From Carallia brachiata (taxonomy: Eukaryota; Streptophyta; Magnoliopsida; Malpighiales; Rhizophoraceae), in the NCBI GenBank assembly GCA_021464245.1, contig JADCRB010000118.1, forward strand, positions 1,056,056 to 1,120,055: a DNA stretch of 64,000 nt. Reading direction: 5' to 3'. A program made the position numbers and the translations under genes. Shown here piece by piece: positions 36,811 through 50,203 of the stretch (position 1 is the stretch's first letter; the number at the start of each line of letters is the position of its first letter). The notes beneath the pieces are model-generated. The model did no database searches. It was not told where the DNA came from and saw only the letters and a program-made list of their open reading frames with translations.

Positions 36811-39800
36811 CTAGCTGGCAAACTCGTCTTCAGAGCCAGTGATGAATTCCTTTTCATTTCAAGAGAAGGGTGTGGAGAATGGCCTTTGCCAAAGGACCTA
36901 ATGTGATCCTTGAGTGACCTTTTGTGCTTGAAATCAGAACCACAAGTGCAATACCAAAACTTACCACAGTTCTTTTCGTGCGTTCGCCAGTCCCCTTTAA
37001 CCGCAAAGGTTTTGCCACATTTTCGGCACCCGAAAGGCTTGGCACCATGCTTTCTTTTGTAATGGGTTTGCAGGGTCCTGAAATCTTTCAGTGGCTTGCT
37101 CGAGGGTGGTTGCTGTTGTTCTTGCAACCTTCTGCACAGCAGTAGCATGGCAGCCTCAGCATTGCTGCTGGCTGTATTCCTTTGAGTGAGTCTGGTCCCT
37201 TCCTGAATTCGGATCCATGGCTCCACATATGCATCTGCGGGAAAAAAAATTCAGTAATTGATTTGGATTTATGTCCAAGTCATTCTATTTCCTGTAAGAG
37301 CGCCAATACATATTCCGGATGCTAGCGTCTCGATTGGTCTCTCGATTGAAATAAGATTGAATATTTTTGAAATAAAACTAATAATTTTTAAAATACAAAA
37401 ATAATAAGTGTTTCAAAAATTATCAGTTTTATTTCAATCAAAATACCGCTCGAGACATCAACAATTGAGATACTAACATTTTTTCTCCCTGTAATTTGAT
37501 CTCTGCAATTAATAATGTTACATACGCATGTACCAGTTTTGAACAACCAAGTGTTTTTTCTCTTTGTTTATCTATAAAATAGGAATGTCGGGTGTGTCCC
37601 ACAGTCTTGGTAACTATTAAAAGTATTGTGACGCTGTATAAAGAAGTTGAGACTGAATGGTGTTTTATCCCTTGTCATAATAGGAATTGGTATCATGAAC
37701 AAAAACAGAAGTATAATGCCTCTGGTAGATAGACTTTTCCAAAAACGAGATAATTAGGCTAGTTTGTATGTCTATTCAAAATTCTCCATAAAAGTGTTAG
37801 TTCAAAGAAATTAAAGAACTAAAAGAAGAAAAAAAAAATCCCCACAATCAATGGGATTGGGGCTGGTGCGGGACAGGCGCTTGGCCTCTCTTTCTGCATC
37901 TTTTGACAATTTGGCAACTATTTGGCTATAGTTTATATATTGCCCCCTTCACTCCTTTCAACTTCTCATCAAAACTTTTTATGAATAGATAAGGAATATC
38001 TACTTACTCCAACTTTCTCTCTCTCTTCCTCCCAAAGGAGAAGCAATGATAAAAGAAACATTCTTTTTGTTTATTTAATTGGTTAGCTGGCTCCAACTAA
38101 ACTCGAAGTTAAGTTATAGAACCTCACACAAAATTTCAGTACCATTTAGTTAAAGATCATTGCTAAACAAAAAGGAAAATCCTGCAACGAAGAGTATAGA
38201 GTCAAAATGTAGTGATATCTAACGAAAGGTAATGAAAACCAATATGAAATAAAGGCAGTGATTGATTCACTGGTATAAACATTCTTTCAATCCATCTCAA
38301 TCCACTTTTGCTGCAATTAACTTTTCTCTCTCTCTCTCTTTTTTGGTGCAATAAAAAATACTCTTTTTTATGAATCTTTTTAAGTTCTCTTACAAATTAC
38401 TAATTATCTTGCAATTAATGGGTGTAAGAACTTGATGAGCACCTGGTATGATCATAAGAGAAAATAAATGACATAATGATGTAACTTTTGAAGCAGACTA
38501 TATGGACTTGAACACTTTGTATGATCTTTAAGAGAAAATTTGCAACATGATGATGGAGCTTCTGAAGCAGACTTGCAATATTTTGTCAGAATTTGAACAA
38601 GAAAAAAAGCGAGAATAAAAGGAAACATAAATCTTGAAGAAAAGAGAAAGGAGGTAAGGAAAGTAACCTAGAGTTTGTGCCAATCAAGATTGAATTCTCA
38701 CAATGTGTAACTGTATTACTCACATAACATTCAAGCTAATGTAGCAAATTAACAAACCTTGTGCTTTATAACAAAATAAAAATTTTATATAATCTGTGCA
38801 CTAGCCATACATGGTATAGCTGCATGTTTATGGGAGATGCATGCTTATTTGTAATGCATGGAATCAAAAAAGTCTAAATCTAAAATCTGTTGTTCTACAT
38901 CAAGAATCCACTCTCCTTTGATCAGTTGGTGAGATACAGCAACTCCCCATTACAAAATTACTGCATCCTGCCAGGAATATACATCTCAAAGATAGTTTTG
39001 TGCACAAGCTACAAGGAGCAGTGTCTGTTCCCTCATTTTTACTTTTGCTGGTTTGGTTTTGATACCCCTTCTTTTCTATAAATCCTTTTTGATAATCATT
39101 GATAACAAAGTAACAACTTTTCTTTTTCCCAAAGATACTTTGTGTTAGTTTTTTGTCACCACAAAGAAAGAATGCAACTTTCAACTTCTCTCCCCCCAAA
39201 TTCTTTCCTTAATTTTGTTAAGAATGAAGTTTTTTTTTTTTTTAAATGCCAATCCAAATTTTGGACAGGCATGCTTTTGTCAAAGGAGAAATGTCTTCAA
39301 TACTATCCCTCTCTTGTTTGCCATTTGGAAATCTGTCAGTGAGCGTCCCCATATTCCACATCCCAGGAGAATATATTATATATATCAGATCAATTTTATT
39401 AAGAAAATATGAGAGCAATAAAGGAGAACATGAATTAAGAACTATCAATCATTGTAAAATATTTTTTGAAAAAGTGAATTGAAAAAAAAAAAGGGAATGA
39501 ACTAACCTGCATGTTATTGTACCTATTGAAGGTCTTGCTACATATATAGCAAGCAAACTGCATAGGACCCACAAGAATCTGAGCAGGTGTTGGGATCCAA
39601 AACCTGCTCTCAGTGTTGAAGGAAGAGCTACAAAAGCTTGTCTTTATGGGTTGCTCTTGCTTCATTTCCAAAAGTTTAGCCTCAACTTCAGAATCTCCAC
39701 TACTGTTAGGCAATCCAATGTGCAAGGACACTGTAATCTTCTCTATCTTTTCATCTTGCTTAGCTCTGAGACTATCCTCCCCTTTAACATCTTCCTCTTT

Positions 39801-40103
39801 CAGTGCTTTCTGCTCTGTAAGCCTGCTAAGGAGAGGCAAACATTGAATACTTTCCTTCACAACTTCTTGGTTCTCTTGTTGATGCTGCTGCTGCTGTGCG
39901 CAAAAGATGGGAAGCTCTTGCATGCTTGTGGGGTTCATGAACTGTGCTTGCTGAGTCACTGAACATGAAGAAGAAGAAGATGATAATGATGACGAAGAAC
40001 ATAAAGATGATGAAGGTGGGGGAGATGGCTTAAGCCATTCAATGAAAGTTGGAGCCTGAAAGCACAGGTTCCCTTGTTGTACATGGTAGTTCCACAAATC
40101 CAT
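36811..40103 (-). pseudogene. WIP-domain zinc-finger gene, copy B, frameshifted in exon 2
   Basis: Exon 1 (40103-39507, 199 codons, exactly the length of copy A) is open and close to copy A, including VSLHIGLP and [11 protein letters not shown]. Exon 2 (37234-36811) is 424 nt against 426 in copy A. One T is missing at 37096-37097 (copy A has three T at 14170-14172), so translation stops at TGA 37090-37088, in finger 2. A second base is missing near 36857-36861. As written the product would be about 247 residues with one full zinc finger; fingers 3 and 4 are lost. Splice sites, intron and promoter are kept. Either a recently broken duplicate or a good gene with two assembly errors; the preserved codons elsewhere allow both. 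Confidence 0.85.
37298..37487. mobile_element. Small MITE in the intron of WIP copy B
   Basis: 190 bp, flanked by 'cctgtaa' on both sides (37291-37297 and 37488-37494), with inverted ends: 'tgctagcgtctcgattg' on the left against 'tgttagtatctcaattg' from the right. Copy A has a single 'cctgtaa' at the matching place (about 14366-14372). Confidence 0.75.
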
Positions 40104-40612
40104 GTTTGGCAAGAGCAGTCCTTTAATGCTTTCCCGAGATGGTTTATATTCAGACCAATTCCAGATTTTATTGTTATGTGGAAAGCTTAGCACTCAAAAA
40201 TTGGTCTGCTTTTCCACTGTTGATTTAGTTTGTCTTGTAGGAAGTCTTCCTTTTCTATTTTCTTTCTTTTCAAACTTGGCCACTTTTGGTTAAACACAGT
40301 GGAAGAGAAAGAATGTAAGAGAGAGAGAGAGATATTGGTGGTGGGGTTAGCGAAAATGACCTTAAAAAATGATGCTTCCTAACATGAAGAGAATCCTATA
40401 ATAGTCTAAACCGTGTTAACATATTAACATTCTCTGTTGAAAATTAAAATTTCCCTTTGTGTTTTTCAAAAATATTCTGAAGATACATAAATGAATACAA
40501 TACAATCTTATAAATATATGATCATAATAATTAATTAAATTTTTACATATTTTCATATATAATATTAATAGTTATAATTAAGTAAAGTAAACTTTTATTT
40601 TTGTATTTCTCT

Positions 40613-43600
40613 AATGTGTATTATATATATTTTTAGTAGAGCACAATTTTAGAGTCAGAGATTTTAGTCTGAAAAAGTAGCCTGACCTCAAATGGGGGAA
40701 AGAAAAGGGACCTAAAAGAAAAGGAGACATTAATTCTGGACCTGCAAGGCCAAGGAATGTAATTTATGGTTAAAAATATGCTTAAAATATTTTTCCTTCC
40801 TTCGTATATTAATAAGCATATTTTATAAGCCTACAGGACCATAATTACAGTCCTTAATGATGTATGCGTGTTAAATTTTAAATGTAAGTCGTGTGTGAAC
40901 ATATAAAATTTTTATATTGGAGTATGATGAAAAGGGCTTTTAAGTATGATATATTTATAGCATTATTCTTCACTGCCTATTTTTAGGTCCCCTCCATGTG
41001 TTGGAAAAAAATGAAATGGGTGTTTTTCGTACGTCGTTCAGGGGTGCTAAAATGTACTCCTGTAAAAATATTAATTTGTAAGGAGAAAAAAAAACGAAGG
41101 AAATTTATGGAAAATTACTGATCCAAAATTTAATTTCCAAAACTGGGGCAGCTTTTTAACCTTGCAGTTGGGAGAGGACGTGTAAAATTTAACCGAACAC
41201 AACAAAGAAGCAAAATTGACAAAGAAAAGGGCCGAAGGTGTACAATCAGAAAAAAAAAAAAGTCAGTTAATCAAGTAATATTTTAGTAGTTAAAATTTAA
41301 ATTTCTATTTTAATGTTATTATGTTTTAATGCAAGAAAAAGAGTGTGAGATTTATACAAATGAAAAAAAATTATCTCATTATATAATTTATAATCCAACG
41401 GATTTCATAATAAACAAAAAAATAAAAAAGGAAAAAAAATAATGTATAAAATAATACATATGGGAGATCCATTAGTTTTTCACGCGATTTATAATGTTAT
41501 ATACCAATAACAATGTAAGACTTAACTTAACTCTGTAACGTTGCTCCTATAAATATCACTCTTGTAAACTTGACTTCTATGAACATTACTGCTGCAAATC
41601 TTATGTCATGTACCGAAACACACCCGATCTTAAAACTTAAATTCTATGAACATTACTTCTATGAACACAACTGCTGCAAATCTTAAAGTTTCACACCAAA
41701 TTGCAAAATTGCAATACCATATGGTTTAAATTTGAAACCTTGGAATTTCAAGTTTACTTAGAAACTTAATTAGTAGGTGAGGAAGACAATAGATATTACA
41801 AATCATGTTAAGTCTTTATTATACTTTAACGATATGAAATTTAATATTCTTATTGACCATATCAAGAAATCATTCAACTTAAAAATTTTAACCTAAGAGG
41901 TATGAAAGTAAGAGATTTTATATTTCATGTCCAAGTCTTTATATTTTAGTGACATAAGATTTGATACTCTTAACATATATCAAAAGCACGTAGTTAACAA
42001 GATTTTTTTTTAGGTTTTTTTACATAGAGCTTACTTTGAAGTTAATTGCGATGTTACTTACTACCATAAATCATTTTGGAAGACGTTTTGCGTAATTCGC
42101 TTTTAATTGAAAACATCGTTATTAGCTTCTAAGTTAAACTATATACGTTTGAACCGGTTTTGAGCCACCGGGATCACAAGATCGTTGCACAACAAACTTT
42201 AATATTTATTCGGCCGAACTTGTAGAATGGGAAAGTTGACTTTGACTTTAGTTTTTTCTTGTCTCTCGTGAATTCAATCCAGGAATGATTGCTGTATACT
42301 TTTTCCATGGGCCGAAATTTCATACGCATTTTATATTGTACGATTCATTTTCAGCTTAACTGGGGCAAATAATAATATCTACAACAATTCAATCTCCCAA
42401 CTTCATTTGACTATTTTTTGTCAAAATTTAAAAACCCGTGTGTATAGTCTTTCTTTGTCTTAAACCATAGAGTCGTTCCGTTAAAAATTAAGGTAAGATA
42501 ATCGACTTAATCTTAATAAATATGATTACTCCAAGTAAAGAAAGTCGCCCTTTTTTTTATTTTTAACAATAGTCGCAGCCCCAATTATCTTGAACTTGTA
42601 AAACCGAGAAACAGAAGAAATCTGAAACTGGCTTCCTAGACTTTGAAAATGTAGGGTCAATTGATGTGGTTTAGCTTCGTTTCTTCATCATTGACTGATT
42701 TTCAGAGTGCTTATAATTGAGTATATGCTTCCAAGTCCTGCGTCAGGCAGACAACTTTAGACCCATCCGAAAGTTAGCATTGCCATAATCGTTTTTTTTT
42801 CCTAATTGTCAAATTTCCATGCGAATCTAATTCCAAAGATAAAAGGGTCTCCAAACCTAGCTAGTTTTGGTGTTCACAAGTGCAGAACCAGAAATGTCAA
42901 GATTTGTATGCGCATGTCCACTGTGTGGTGGACCAAGTGCCGGGCTAGTTGGTTCGAGGAATACCTCATATTGGCAAACGAGAATTTGACCAAATTTCAG
43001 GCCAACCATTTTCAGGGTCCAGGTCTAACTGATTGGCTTACTTTCCTCAAGAAATTTCCATTTTCAATCGAATCCAAGGAGAATTGGAAATTAGGACACA
43101 AATATGGTAATGCGTGTGTGGATGTAAGGCTGACTTCATAATATTGTATCCCGGGATAAGTCTAATGTCAATTTGGCCAAAGGGTGTGTTAATTCCACAC
43201 TTCTAACCTTGTCAAATTGGTCAGGTTTTAGTTTGATGTCACTTTTCCAAGAAAGTATATATGTTTGAAACAATATGTTGAATTTGAACGGAACAAAAAC
43301 TGAAATGAAAATTGTGGCCACACATAACCCGAGTTGACTTGACTAGGAGTTTTCCCAAATGGGAGTGTACCAACCCTGAATTGCATAATTCCAACCTAGA
43401 GAATTAAATGGTTGGAAGACTTCTGGCCACTGAATTAGTATGTGTTTAATACACAGTATAGTATATTATAGTATGGGATAGACTAGTGTTATATCATCAT
43501 ATCACATGTTCGGTAAACTATTTAGAAAGAATAATATAAGATTTTTATCTCAAGTTTTTGGACTAGTGTATCACATATATTTTTATGGGCTAGACTATCT

Positions 43601-44347
43601 CATGATATGAGCTAACCTATTTCTCAAAAAATTCTTTATATAAAAACTATAATATTAGTCAAAAACTCTAATCCCATCTTCATGCTTGTCACTGTTGTAA
43701 ACACTTTAACCATCATCGTGCCGTCGGCCTTCCGCTTTCTCTGCAATCTCTCTCCCTCTCCAACCTCTCTTCTTTACTCTCTCATCTCTCTCCTCCATGT
43801 CTGCAATCTCTCTAATTCCTCTCTCTCTCCCTCGCATCTCTCTCCCTCTTTCCCTCCCAATTTGATGCTTGTTTTATGTATTCTAGGCATATTTAGATAG
43901 CTAAAAAAAATTATTTAATAACTATTTTGTATAATTAAAAAAATTAAAAAAATTCATAAAGATTATAAAATTACTAACAAATAAAATATAATGATTGTTA
44001 ATGTTAAATTTTAGTTATTTGTTATAAAAAAAGTTAAAATAAATAACAAAAATAAGTTAATTATTCTATAAAAACAATAGAATCACTTTAATACTCTATA
44101 CAACCTAGTCATTCTAAGTTGTTAAGCGCTATCCAAATATGAAATAAGAAAGTGATATAGCATATCCTACTGTGATATCACATATTATTCTAGCATATAC
44201 TTTTAGTTTACATGGCAAAAGCACCCTTAGTGAATAGTGAATAGTACAACTAATAAGCCTATAGCTGTTTGTTTACTTGTATTATTTGTCCCACAAAATT
44301 TCTAACTTGTGAAATATGTCATTAAATAATCATGAAATTACACTTCG
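40613..44347. other. Gene-poor AT-rich region
   Basis: No family recognised. A 111-codon frame at 42806-43141 has more even base composition than its surroundings but no known motif. 43440-44215 looks like a worn MITE: 'ggatagactagtgttatatc' early, 'gatatagcatatcctac' late, C/T-rich centre at 43730-43860; ends unresolved. Confidence 0.4.
41340..41415. repeat. Dispersed repeat, partner at 58862-58938
   Basis: Both contain 'gtgagatttata', 'aaaaattatc', 'attatataa(t/c)ttata' and 'gtccaa' or 'atccaa' in the same order over about 75 bp. Confidence 0.6.
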
Positions 44348-45298
44348 AAGGGCCCGCTCGGCTACACTGTCAGTTTTTTATTGTTATTTTTTGTTGTAGT
44401 TGTCTTGTCAGTGCTGCTGTTGTCCGTTTTTAGTTGTCTGTTTTCAATTGTCTGTTGTAAAAAATTTTTTTATCAATTTTTTAAATTTATAACAAAAATG
44501 TTATGAGACATTATTATTAGCATATAACATATTAATTATGAAAGGGACACAATATAAATTAAAACTTACAATATAATCAAAAAGTTCATAATATTACAAG
44601 TACCTATGATATGATAAGTAAAACATAAATTTTAATACATCTAATTATTATGTCTCTGCCATAAATCTTGTGCAATGCTATCTCGAACACGACCCATCTG
44701 ACGTAGTTGACTCTGACTAACATTTACTGTCTCACGTGAGTCAGAAGATTGTTTCCATCATTAACTTGAACATCAACTTCTCATCGGCATATTGCAAGAG
44801 AAATTTATCTAATTGGCCTCCCATTTTAATAAAATTGTGAAGTACACGACAAGTAAGAACAATGTACTTTTGCCTTTTGAACTGATAACATGGCATTTGA
44901 GAAAGAATCGGAAATCTTGCTTTTAATACCCCAAAGCATCTTTCAATCACGTTGCGTAACGAAGAATGCATGTAATTGAATAAAAAGAAGACAAAGAGAA
45001 GAGAGGTAGAGTGCTAGAAGAGAAAGTCAAGAGAGTAGAGTGAGAGAACAGAAAGAGAAGGAAGAAAGAGGAAGAGAGAGATGTACCTGTGAGCTCCTTC
45101 AATCGGGCCTTCAACTGAAAACGACGAGAGTTTCTGAAAGCGTGAAAAAGATGTTTCAGACTTCCGTTTTAGTTTTTTGGCAATGATTTAATTTTAGGCG
45201 CAAAAAACCAAAACCACCCACGTATGCCGAACACGCTTTTTGTTTTCTTAACCAAAATACAACGGAAAACAAGCAACCTCAACGTAAACGAACAGGCA
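44348..45298 (-). mobile_element. PIF/Harbinger element, decayed
   Basis: About 950 bp between inverted ends 'gggcccgctcggctacac' and, reverse-complemented, 'atgcctgttcgtttacg'. It contains a transposase fragment. I could not find a clean TTA/TAA target duplication, so the exact edges are uncertain. A purine-rich stretch lies at 44975-45085. Confidence 0.6.
44741..44971 (-). pseudogene. PIF/Harbinger transposase fragment (C-terminal DDE part)
   Basis: About 76 codons: SSLRNVIERCFGVLKARFPI, then VLTCRVLHNFI. This is the conserved end of the DDE_Tnp_4 domain, with the glutamate of the DDE triad in NVIERCFG. The rest of the transposase is missing, so it is dead. Confidence 0.82.
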
Positions 45299-48200
45299 TG
45301 AAGGTGTTTGTTTTTGCGCTTCGCATCTACTGTTATTATTCCGTTTGAATTAATAAGATGTTAGAGCATTTGGTAAAATTTTAGTCTGTTGTAGACTTTA
45401 GAGTTGCTTTATGTTTTAAATAATAGCTGATTAGAAAATTAAATTTGATCCAGTATTGTAAGAATTGAACTGAACAGACTGGTTGAATTAAGGAGTGGTT
45501 AGATTTCCGATTCAATTCATGACCTTTTTTTAGCATGTAATGAGATTAGTCAAAACCAAGAAAAATCAGTTCATTCGAACCGGCCCATTTTAATCATCAA
45601 ATTTTAGAAATTTTAATTTGACCACAAAGTTTATTTAACTTATAATTAAGTTCTAAATGTAAATAAAACTTTCAACTTAATCAGAAATTTCATCTAAACT
45701 TTCAATTTAATCATTACAACTAAAAACTAATATCCAATCAAATATTTCTATGATTTTTGGTTAAAACTTTTGAGTTTAACTATTAAAAATTATTTTTATG
45801 ATAATACATATTATATAATTATTATTATTTCAATTATTTTTATAAATATATATTGATTATTAATTACTGATTCTACCGATTTAAATACTGATTTAGTCAG
45901 CTAGTTAAACCTTGAACAATTAATTTTTTAGTTTGATAAATGGTTGGTTTTGAAAACATTAGTTTGTAACGAAAATTTTGACTTAATTACTGTTGATGAT
46001 ATTAATCTAATTTCTCAGAACTCCTTATTGCAATCGGGACTAGTAATTCAAACATGCATTAAACTTTGCACTGCCCATTATTGTCTAAAATAAAATACGC
46101 AACGTGGATCGTTGAATGGTTATTCTCCCCATCACGCAAGGCGGGAAATATACACGCATTACTCCTCCCTTCTCTCAATTGGAGGTATTACTTTTATTTA
46201 GTGCACATAAAACTAAATCGTCCGAGTTCTAATTGCTATTATCATATAATAAAGAGTACTATTCTTTTGTAATGTGTACTGTGAGATACAATTCTAATTC
46301 GTCTTCGCTTGTGACATAAGGTTCAAACCGAATCACGTTATATTTGTATGTGCATTTTATTTCTCTACAGTTCTATAATTTTGTTAGTATTCATTTTTGC
46401 ACTTATGTGACCTGACAATGGTATCAGAACTTTGGTTGAGTAACAAAGAATTACTCAACAGTGATATCATAGCTTTAGTTGGCTAAAAGAGAATTTCATA
46501 ACAATATTAATTTTATAGAATACTATAATTTCATTTTCATTAATAAAAGAAAACTAGAAATAACAGGACCTTATAGATATTCCCCCTAGTTCATTACTTG
46601 GGTTCGGCATTGCTTTTTTCTCATTTTTTGAGTGACTTGGTAAAAATAAAATATCATGCCAATAGAGTTAAATTTTAACTCCCTTGTCTCGACCTCAATG
46701 AGTTGTATGACCCATCTAAGCATAAAACATAAGTGAACAACACTTTTCATGGATGATTAAAGCCTAGTTGGGCCTCCTATCATTTTGGGCCAAAAGGCCC
46801 TGGCCCTGCACTATATGCTCGCTGGGAAACTTTTTAATTTTCTAAAAAAAAGAGACAATTAGGACAAAAAAAAAAGAAAAAAGAGACAAGAACTTTGTCT
46901 TCAATTAACTTTCTAGGTTCTTCAACAGAGATATTCATCTTCTACAGGTCGAATATTAAGATACATTAAAGAGCATGTTACTGGGGCACATGTGCTCAGA
47001 GTCAGAGTGAGAGATGAGGTTTCTTGATGAACTGGGGGTTGAATCTCGTGGCCACTTAACAAAAACATATACGCCTTACTCTATGCAACATTTTTTTTTT
47101 TTTTTTGTTATACGGATGCTGAAAGGTTATGAAAGGTAATAGAGTCACAAAAACTTGAATCTAAACAGAATACTTCAACCAATTATGATAAAAGCACGAC
47201 ACTCATGGAATATTGAAGTCTTCAATATATCAATTTTGTCAAAATGCTCAAACTCTAGTCTATGCCACATTGCTGCTGTTGCATGCTCTCTTGAATGGTG
47301 TATTAAAGCCATGTTTCCCGCAATCGTGTTTTTCTTACTTTGAAATAAAGAAAGTTTTGACATAAGAATTAACTTCTAAATTTTGTGAGAATTTAAGATA
47401 ATTATAAGGCTTTGAACCTCTAATTTCCTCCAAATTCAATATGGATGGTTAATAAAAATAGATTTTTGACAATTATGGATTTGGATGTTGAGGCTTGGTG
47501 CAATGGTAAAGATTATTTTATTGTAACTTAGAAGTCATGACTTCAAGTTGTTTATAGGTTTAAAGTGTATTAGAGCCTTGTATACTGGTATGCCTATTAT
47601 AAATTTGCAGCGTTAGGGTTTAATATATAGTTTATATCTAAACTTTTCTAGAATGCTTTCTTGACAAAGTGTTAGAATTTTTAAGTTTTGTGGTCTTGTG
47701 TCGGAACAGTTTCCTATGATCAAATGATTAATAGTTTTATGAAGAATCTACCTTTCGTTTATATTTTCAGTCAACGGACTTTTGTGTTAGGAAGCAAATT
47801 AGAGTTTAATATATGATTTATATTTGAGTTTCTCCCAACAATTTAAACTGTTAAATAGAATTATTATTTGATATACAGACTTCAAATATTTGAGAATAGA
47901 GGTTGACTCCAATATCACACTCAAAAATACCCAAGTTCAATCTAGAAAATGAAAATCGACTGAACCATAGTCAAGTAAGTAAATCTTGCATTTCATCTTT
48001 TCATTATCAAAGCTTGATATAGTGGACGCACACTTCCTCGTAACAATATTGGCAAGAAAATGTTAACTCGCGTTGAGCTACATGCTGCTATGAAACCATG
48101 GGGAAAATCAGAATTTTGCTTTGATTCAATTGGAATTGCATGTAGCAAATATTACATCGATCGGGTGGATTTACATAAGCATAATACTTAATAACTAACT

Positions 48201-49127
48201 AGACTACACTTACTGGTTGTCTGGGTCATATATTCTATTCATATACATTATATTCACATTTTTAATTTTTTGCTATGTTAGCATAATTAACGTTATATTC
48301 TACAAATATGCAACTAATAATAACAACTACATACGCATGTTTAGTGTAATGAAGCACTTGCCGACTGAAAAATTAGAAATAAGCCTTTTGCCCAAAAAAA
48401 AGTAAAAATTATAAAGATTTTAACTAAATTTTATATTATTATTCCCACTCAAATTTTTGCATTGCTTTCACGAAAATTTTGTTGTCCCTTACATCCTTAT
48501 CTTATTCAAAATTATAAAAAAGTTTCGTCATCAAAAAATAATATGCTATCTCAATTGCTAAATTCTAATAATAAAAAAAAACTCTCCTCTCTTTAGAAAA
48601 GATTTCTAATTTTAATGAATTTTATGTTTTTTTCCCTTTAGAAATCCATAATTCTCCTAATTCTATTTTCTACCGTCACAACGCATAATCAATTTTATGT
48701 TCAACTCTTATTTCTCTAACTGTGAACTTGAGATGTATTTGATACTATTAATAATAAAAATAAAAAAACTACTATAAAATGATTCACAAATATAATAATT
48801 AATATCTCAATTAAATTAATCAATTAAATAAAATGCTTGTGTACCTGAACTTTGTCTCTATTGACAACTTTTTTTTTTAATAACAAAAAAAATGTATTAA
48901 AGATACGTCGGTTATCGCACCTGTAAATCAGTGTTAGTCTTGTTTGACTTTTGCCAAATCTGGAACCCATGGTGAATTTCTATTATTAAAAATTACAGTA
49001 ATTATTAAATCTAAAATTCATGACGCACTTAATCCTCAACTAAAGCACCCAACATTTTTTGCAAGGGAAGAATTTTGAGATTTAAATTTAAGCCATTAAT
49101 ACATAGTCCTTGCCAACTTACTACTAA
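45299..49127. other. Gene-poor AT-rich region
   Basis: Only one item stands out: 'tggtatcagaac' at about 46420-46431 after a 'ctgaca' end. It resembles the initiator-tRNA-Met primer-binding site next to an LTR end, so 46310-46430 may be an LTR stump. No partner LTR or coding sequence follows. Nothing else recognised. Confidence 0.35.
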
Positions 49128-49135
49128 ATTATTAG

Positions 49136-49746
49136 CTAGGATATACGGACACTTCTAAAATGGTGAGTGTCCGTGTCGGACATACGTGTCGGACACGACA
49201 CTCACCCGACACTCTTCGGACACGTGTCGGACACTTCGAAACGTGTCCAACAAAAAAATTAAAAAAAAAAAAATTCGGACACGCGTGTCGGACACTTCTA
49301 ATTCACGTGTCGGACACTTCTAATACACGTGTCAGATACTTTTATATGTATTTAATATTTTAATTAGTATATTATACACACATATATATTATTTATTTAA
49401 ATAACGTGTCAGATACTTTTATATGTATTTCATATTTTAATTAATATACTATACACATATATATATTATTTGCTTAAATATTTTATTACGTACACACACA
49501 CATATATAGTATTTTTTAAAAGAATTCTGAATAAAATGTAAGTTACATAATAAAATATTATCATAATTATTATTATGTACTATACGTAGAAAAAAATTTT
49601 AAATTTATTAAAAATATTTAAATTATATATATATAATATTTAATATATTTTATAACCGTGTCTACGCCGTGTCCGTGTCCTAATTTTTTTAAAATTTCCG
49701 TGTCCCCGTATCCGTGTCGTGTCGTGTCCGTGTCTGTACATCCTAG
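49136..49746. mobile_element. hAT-type MITE with many GTGTCGGACAC repeats
   Basis: Ends 'ctaggatatacggacac' and, reverse-complemented, 'ctaggatgtacagacac'. 8-bp target duplication ATTATTAG at 49128-49135 and 49747-49754. 611 bp. The left part has repeated palindromic 'gtgtcggacac' and the right part 'ccgtgtcgtgtc', as in the subterminal transposase-binding repeats of hAT elements. No coding capacity. Confidence 0.9.
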
Positions 49747-50203
49747 ATTATTAGTTTGGATGGTTATTGACAACAAATTTTGAATGCACCGTGAACGAGA
49801 AATGTGATTGCGTTTATCTAATGTCAATTTTTTCGCATTAGGGCTCATTTTATAGTGGGAATCTTGGTGTGAGTTACCCGTCTGGGAAAATTTTGGCAGT
49901 AGTGTCATACGAGCAAAGTGGTGGCAGGTAAAAGCGTTCGTAATCTGATAGAAAAAAAAAAAGAGCTCCAATTCATAGACAAAGATTTTTGGCATAATAA
50001 TTAAATTGTTATAGAAGTGAGACCACTGACAGAAAAATCATTGACTTTTAATTTTGAGTTTTTTTTGGTCGAAAAACACTTTATTCACAGCAATATGGTG
50101 CAATTTAATACTAACATAATTACAAATTATAGTGAAAATAAATTTACTTTTTTTTACAAGCACATTGTAAAATATTATTATATTTGTTGTAATTTATATT
50201 ATT

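Larger units (their letters stand above)
29725..40612. repeat. Segmental duplication, copy B (about 10.9 kb)
   Basis: Direct-orientation partner of 8700-17455. It is about 2.1 kb longer, mostly because of insertions absent at the matching places in copy A: 29979-30499, 30951-31570, a hairpin at 35148-35385, a block around 35905-36300, and 37298-37487. There is also an extra 95 bp or so near 38675-38770. Ends near 40612, where similarity to copy A stops. Confidence 0.9.

Noticed and set aside
42806..43141. 111-codon frame as a gene
   Set aside because: No domain, no splice context, no family match; single frame in noncoding DNA.
46310..46440. Full copia element
   Set aside because: Only a primer-binding-like word after a CA end; no second LTR, no gag-pol.
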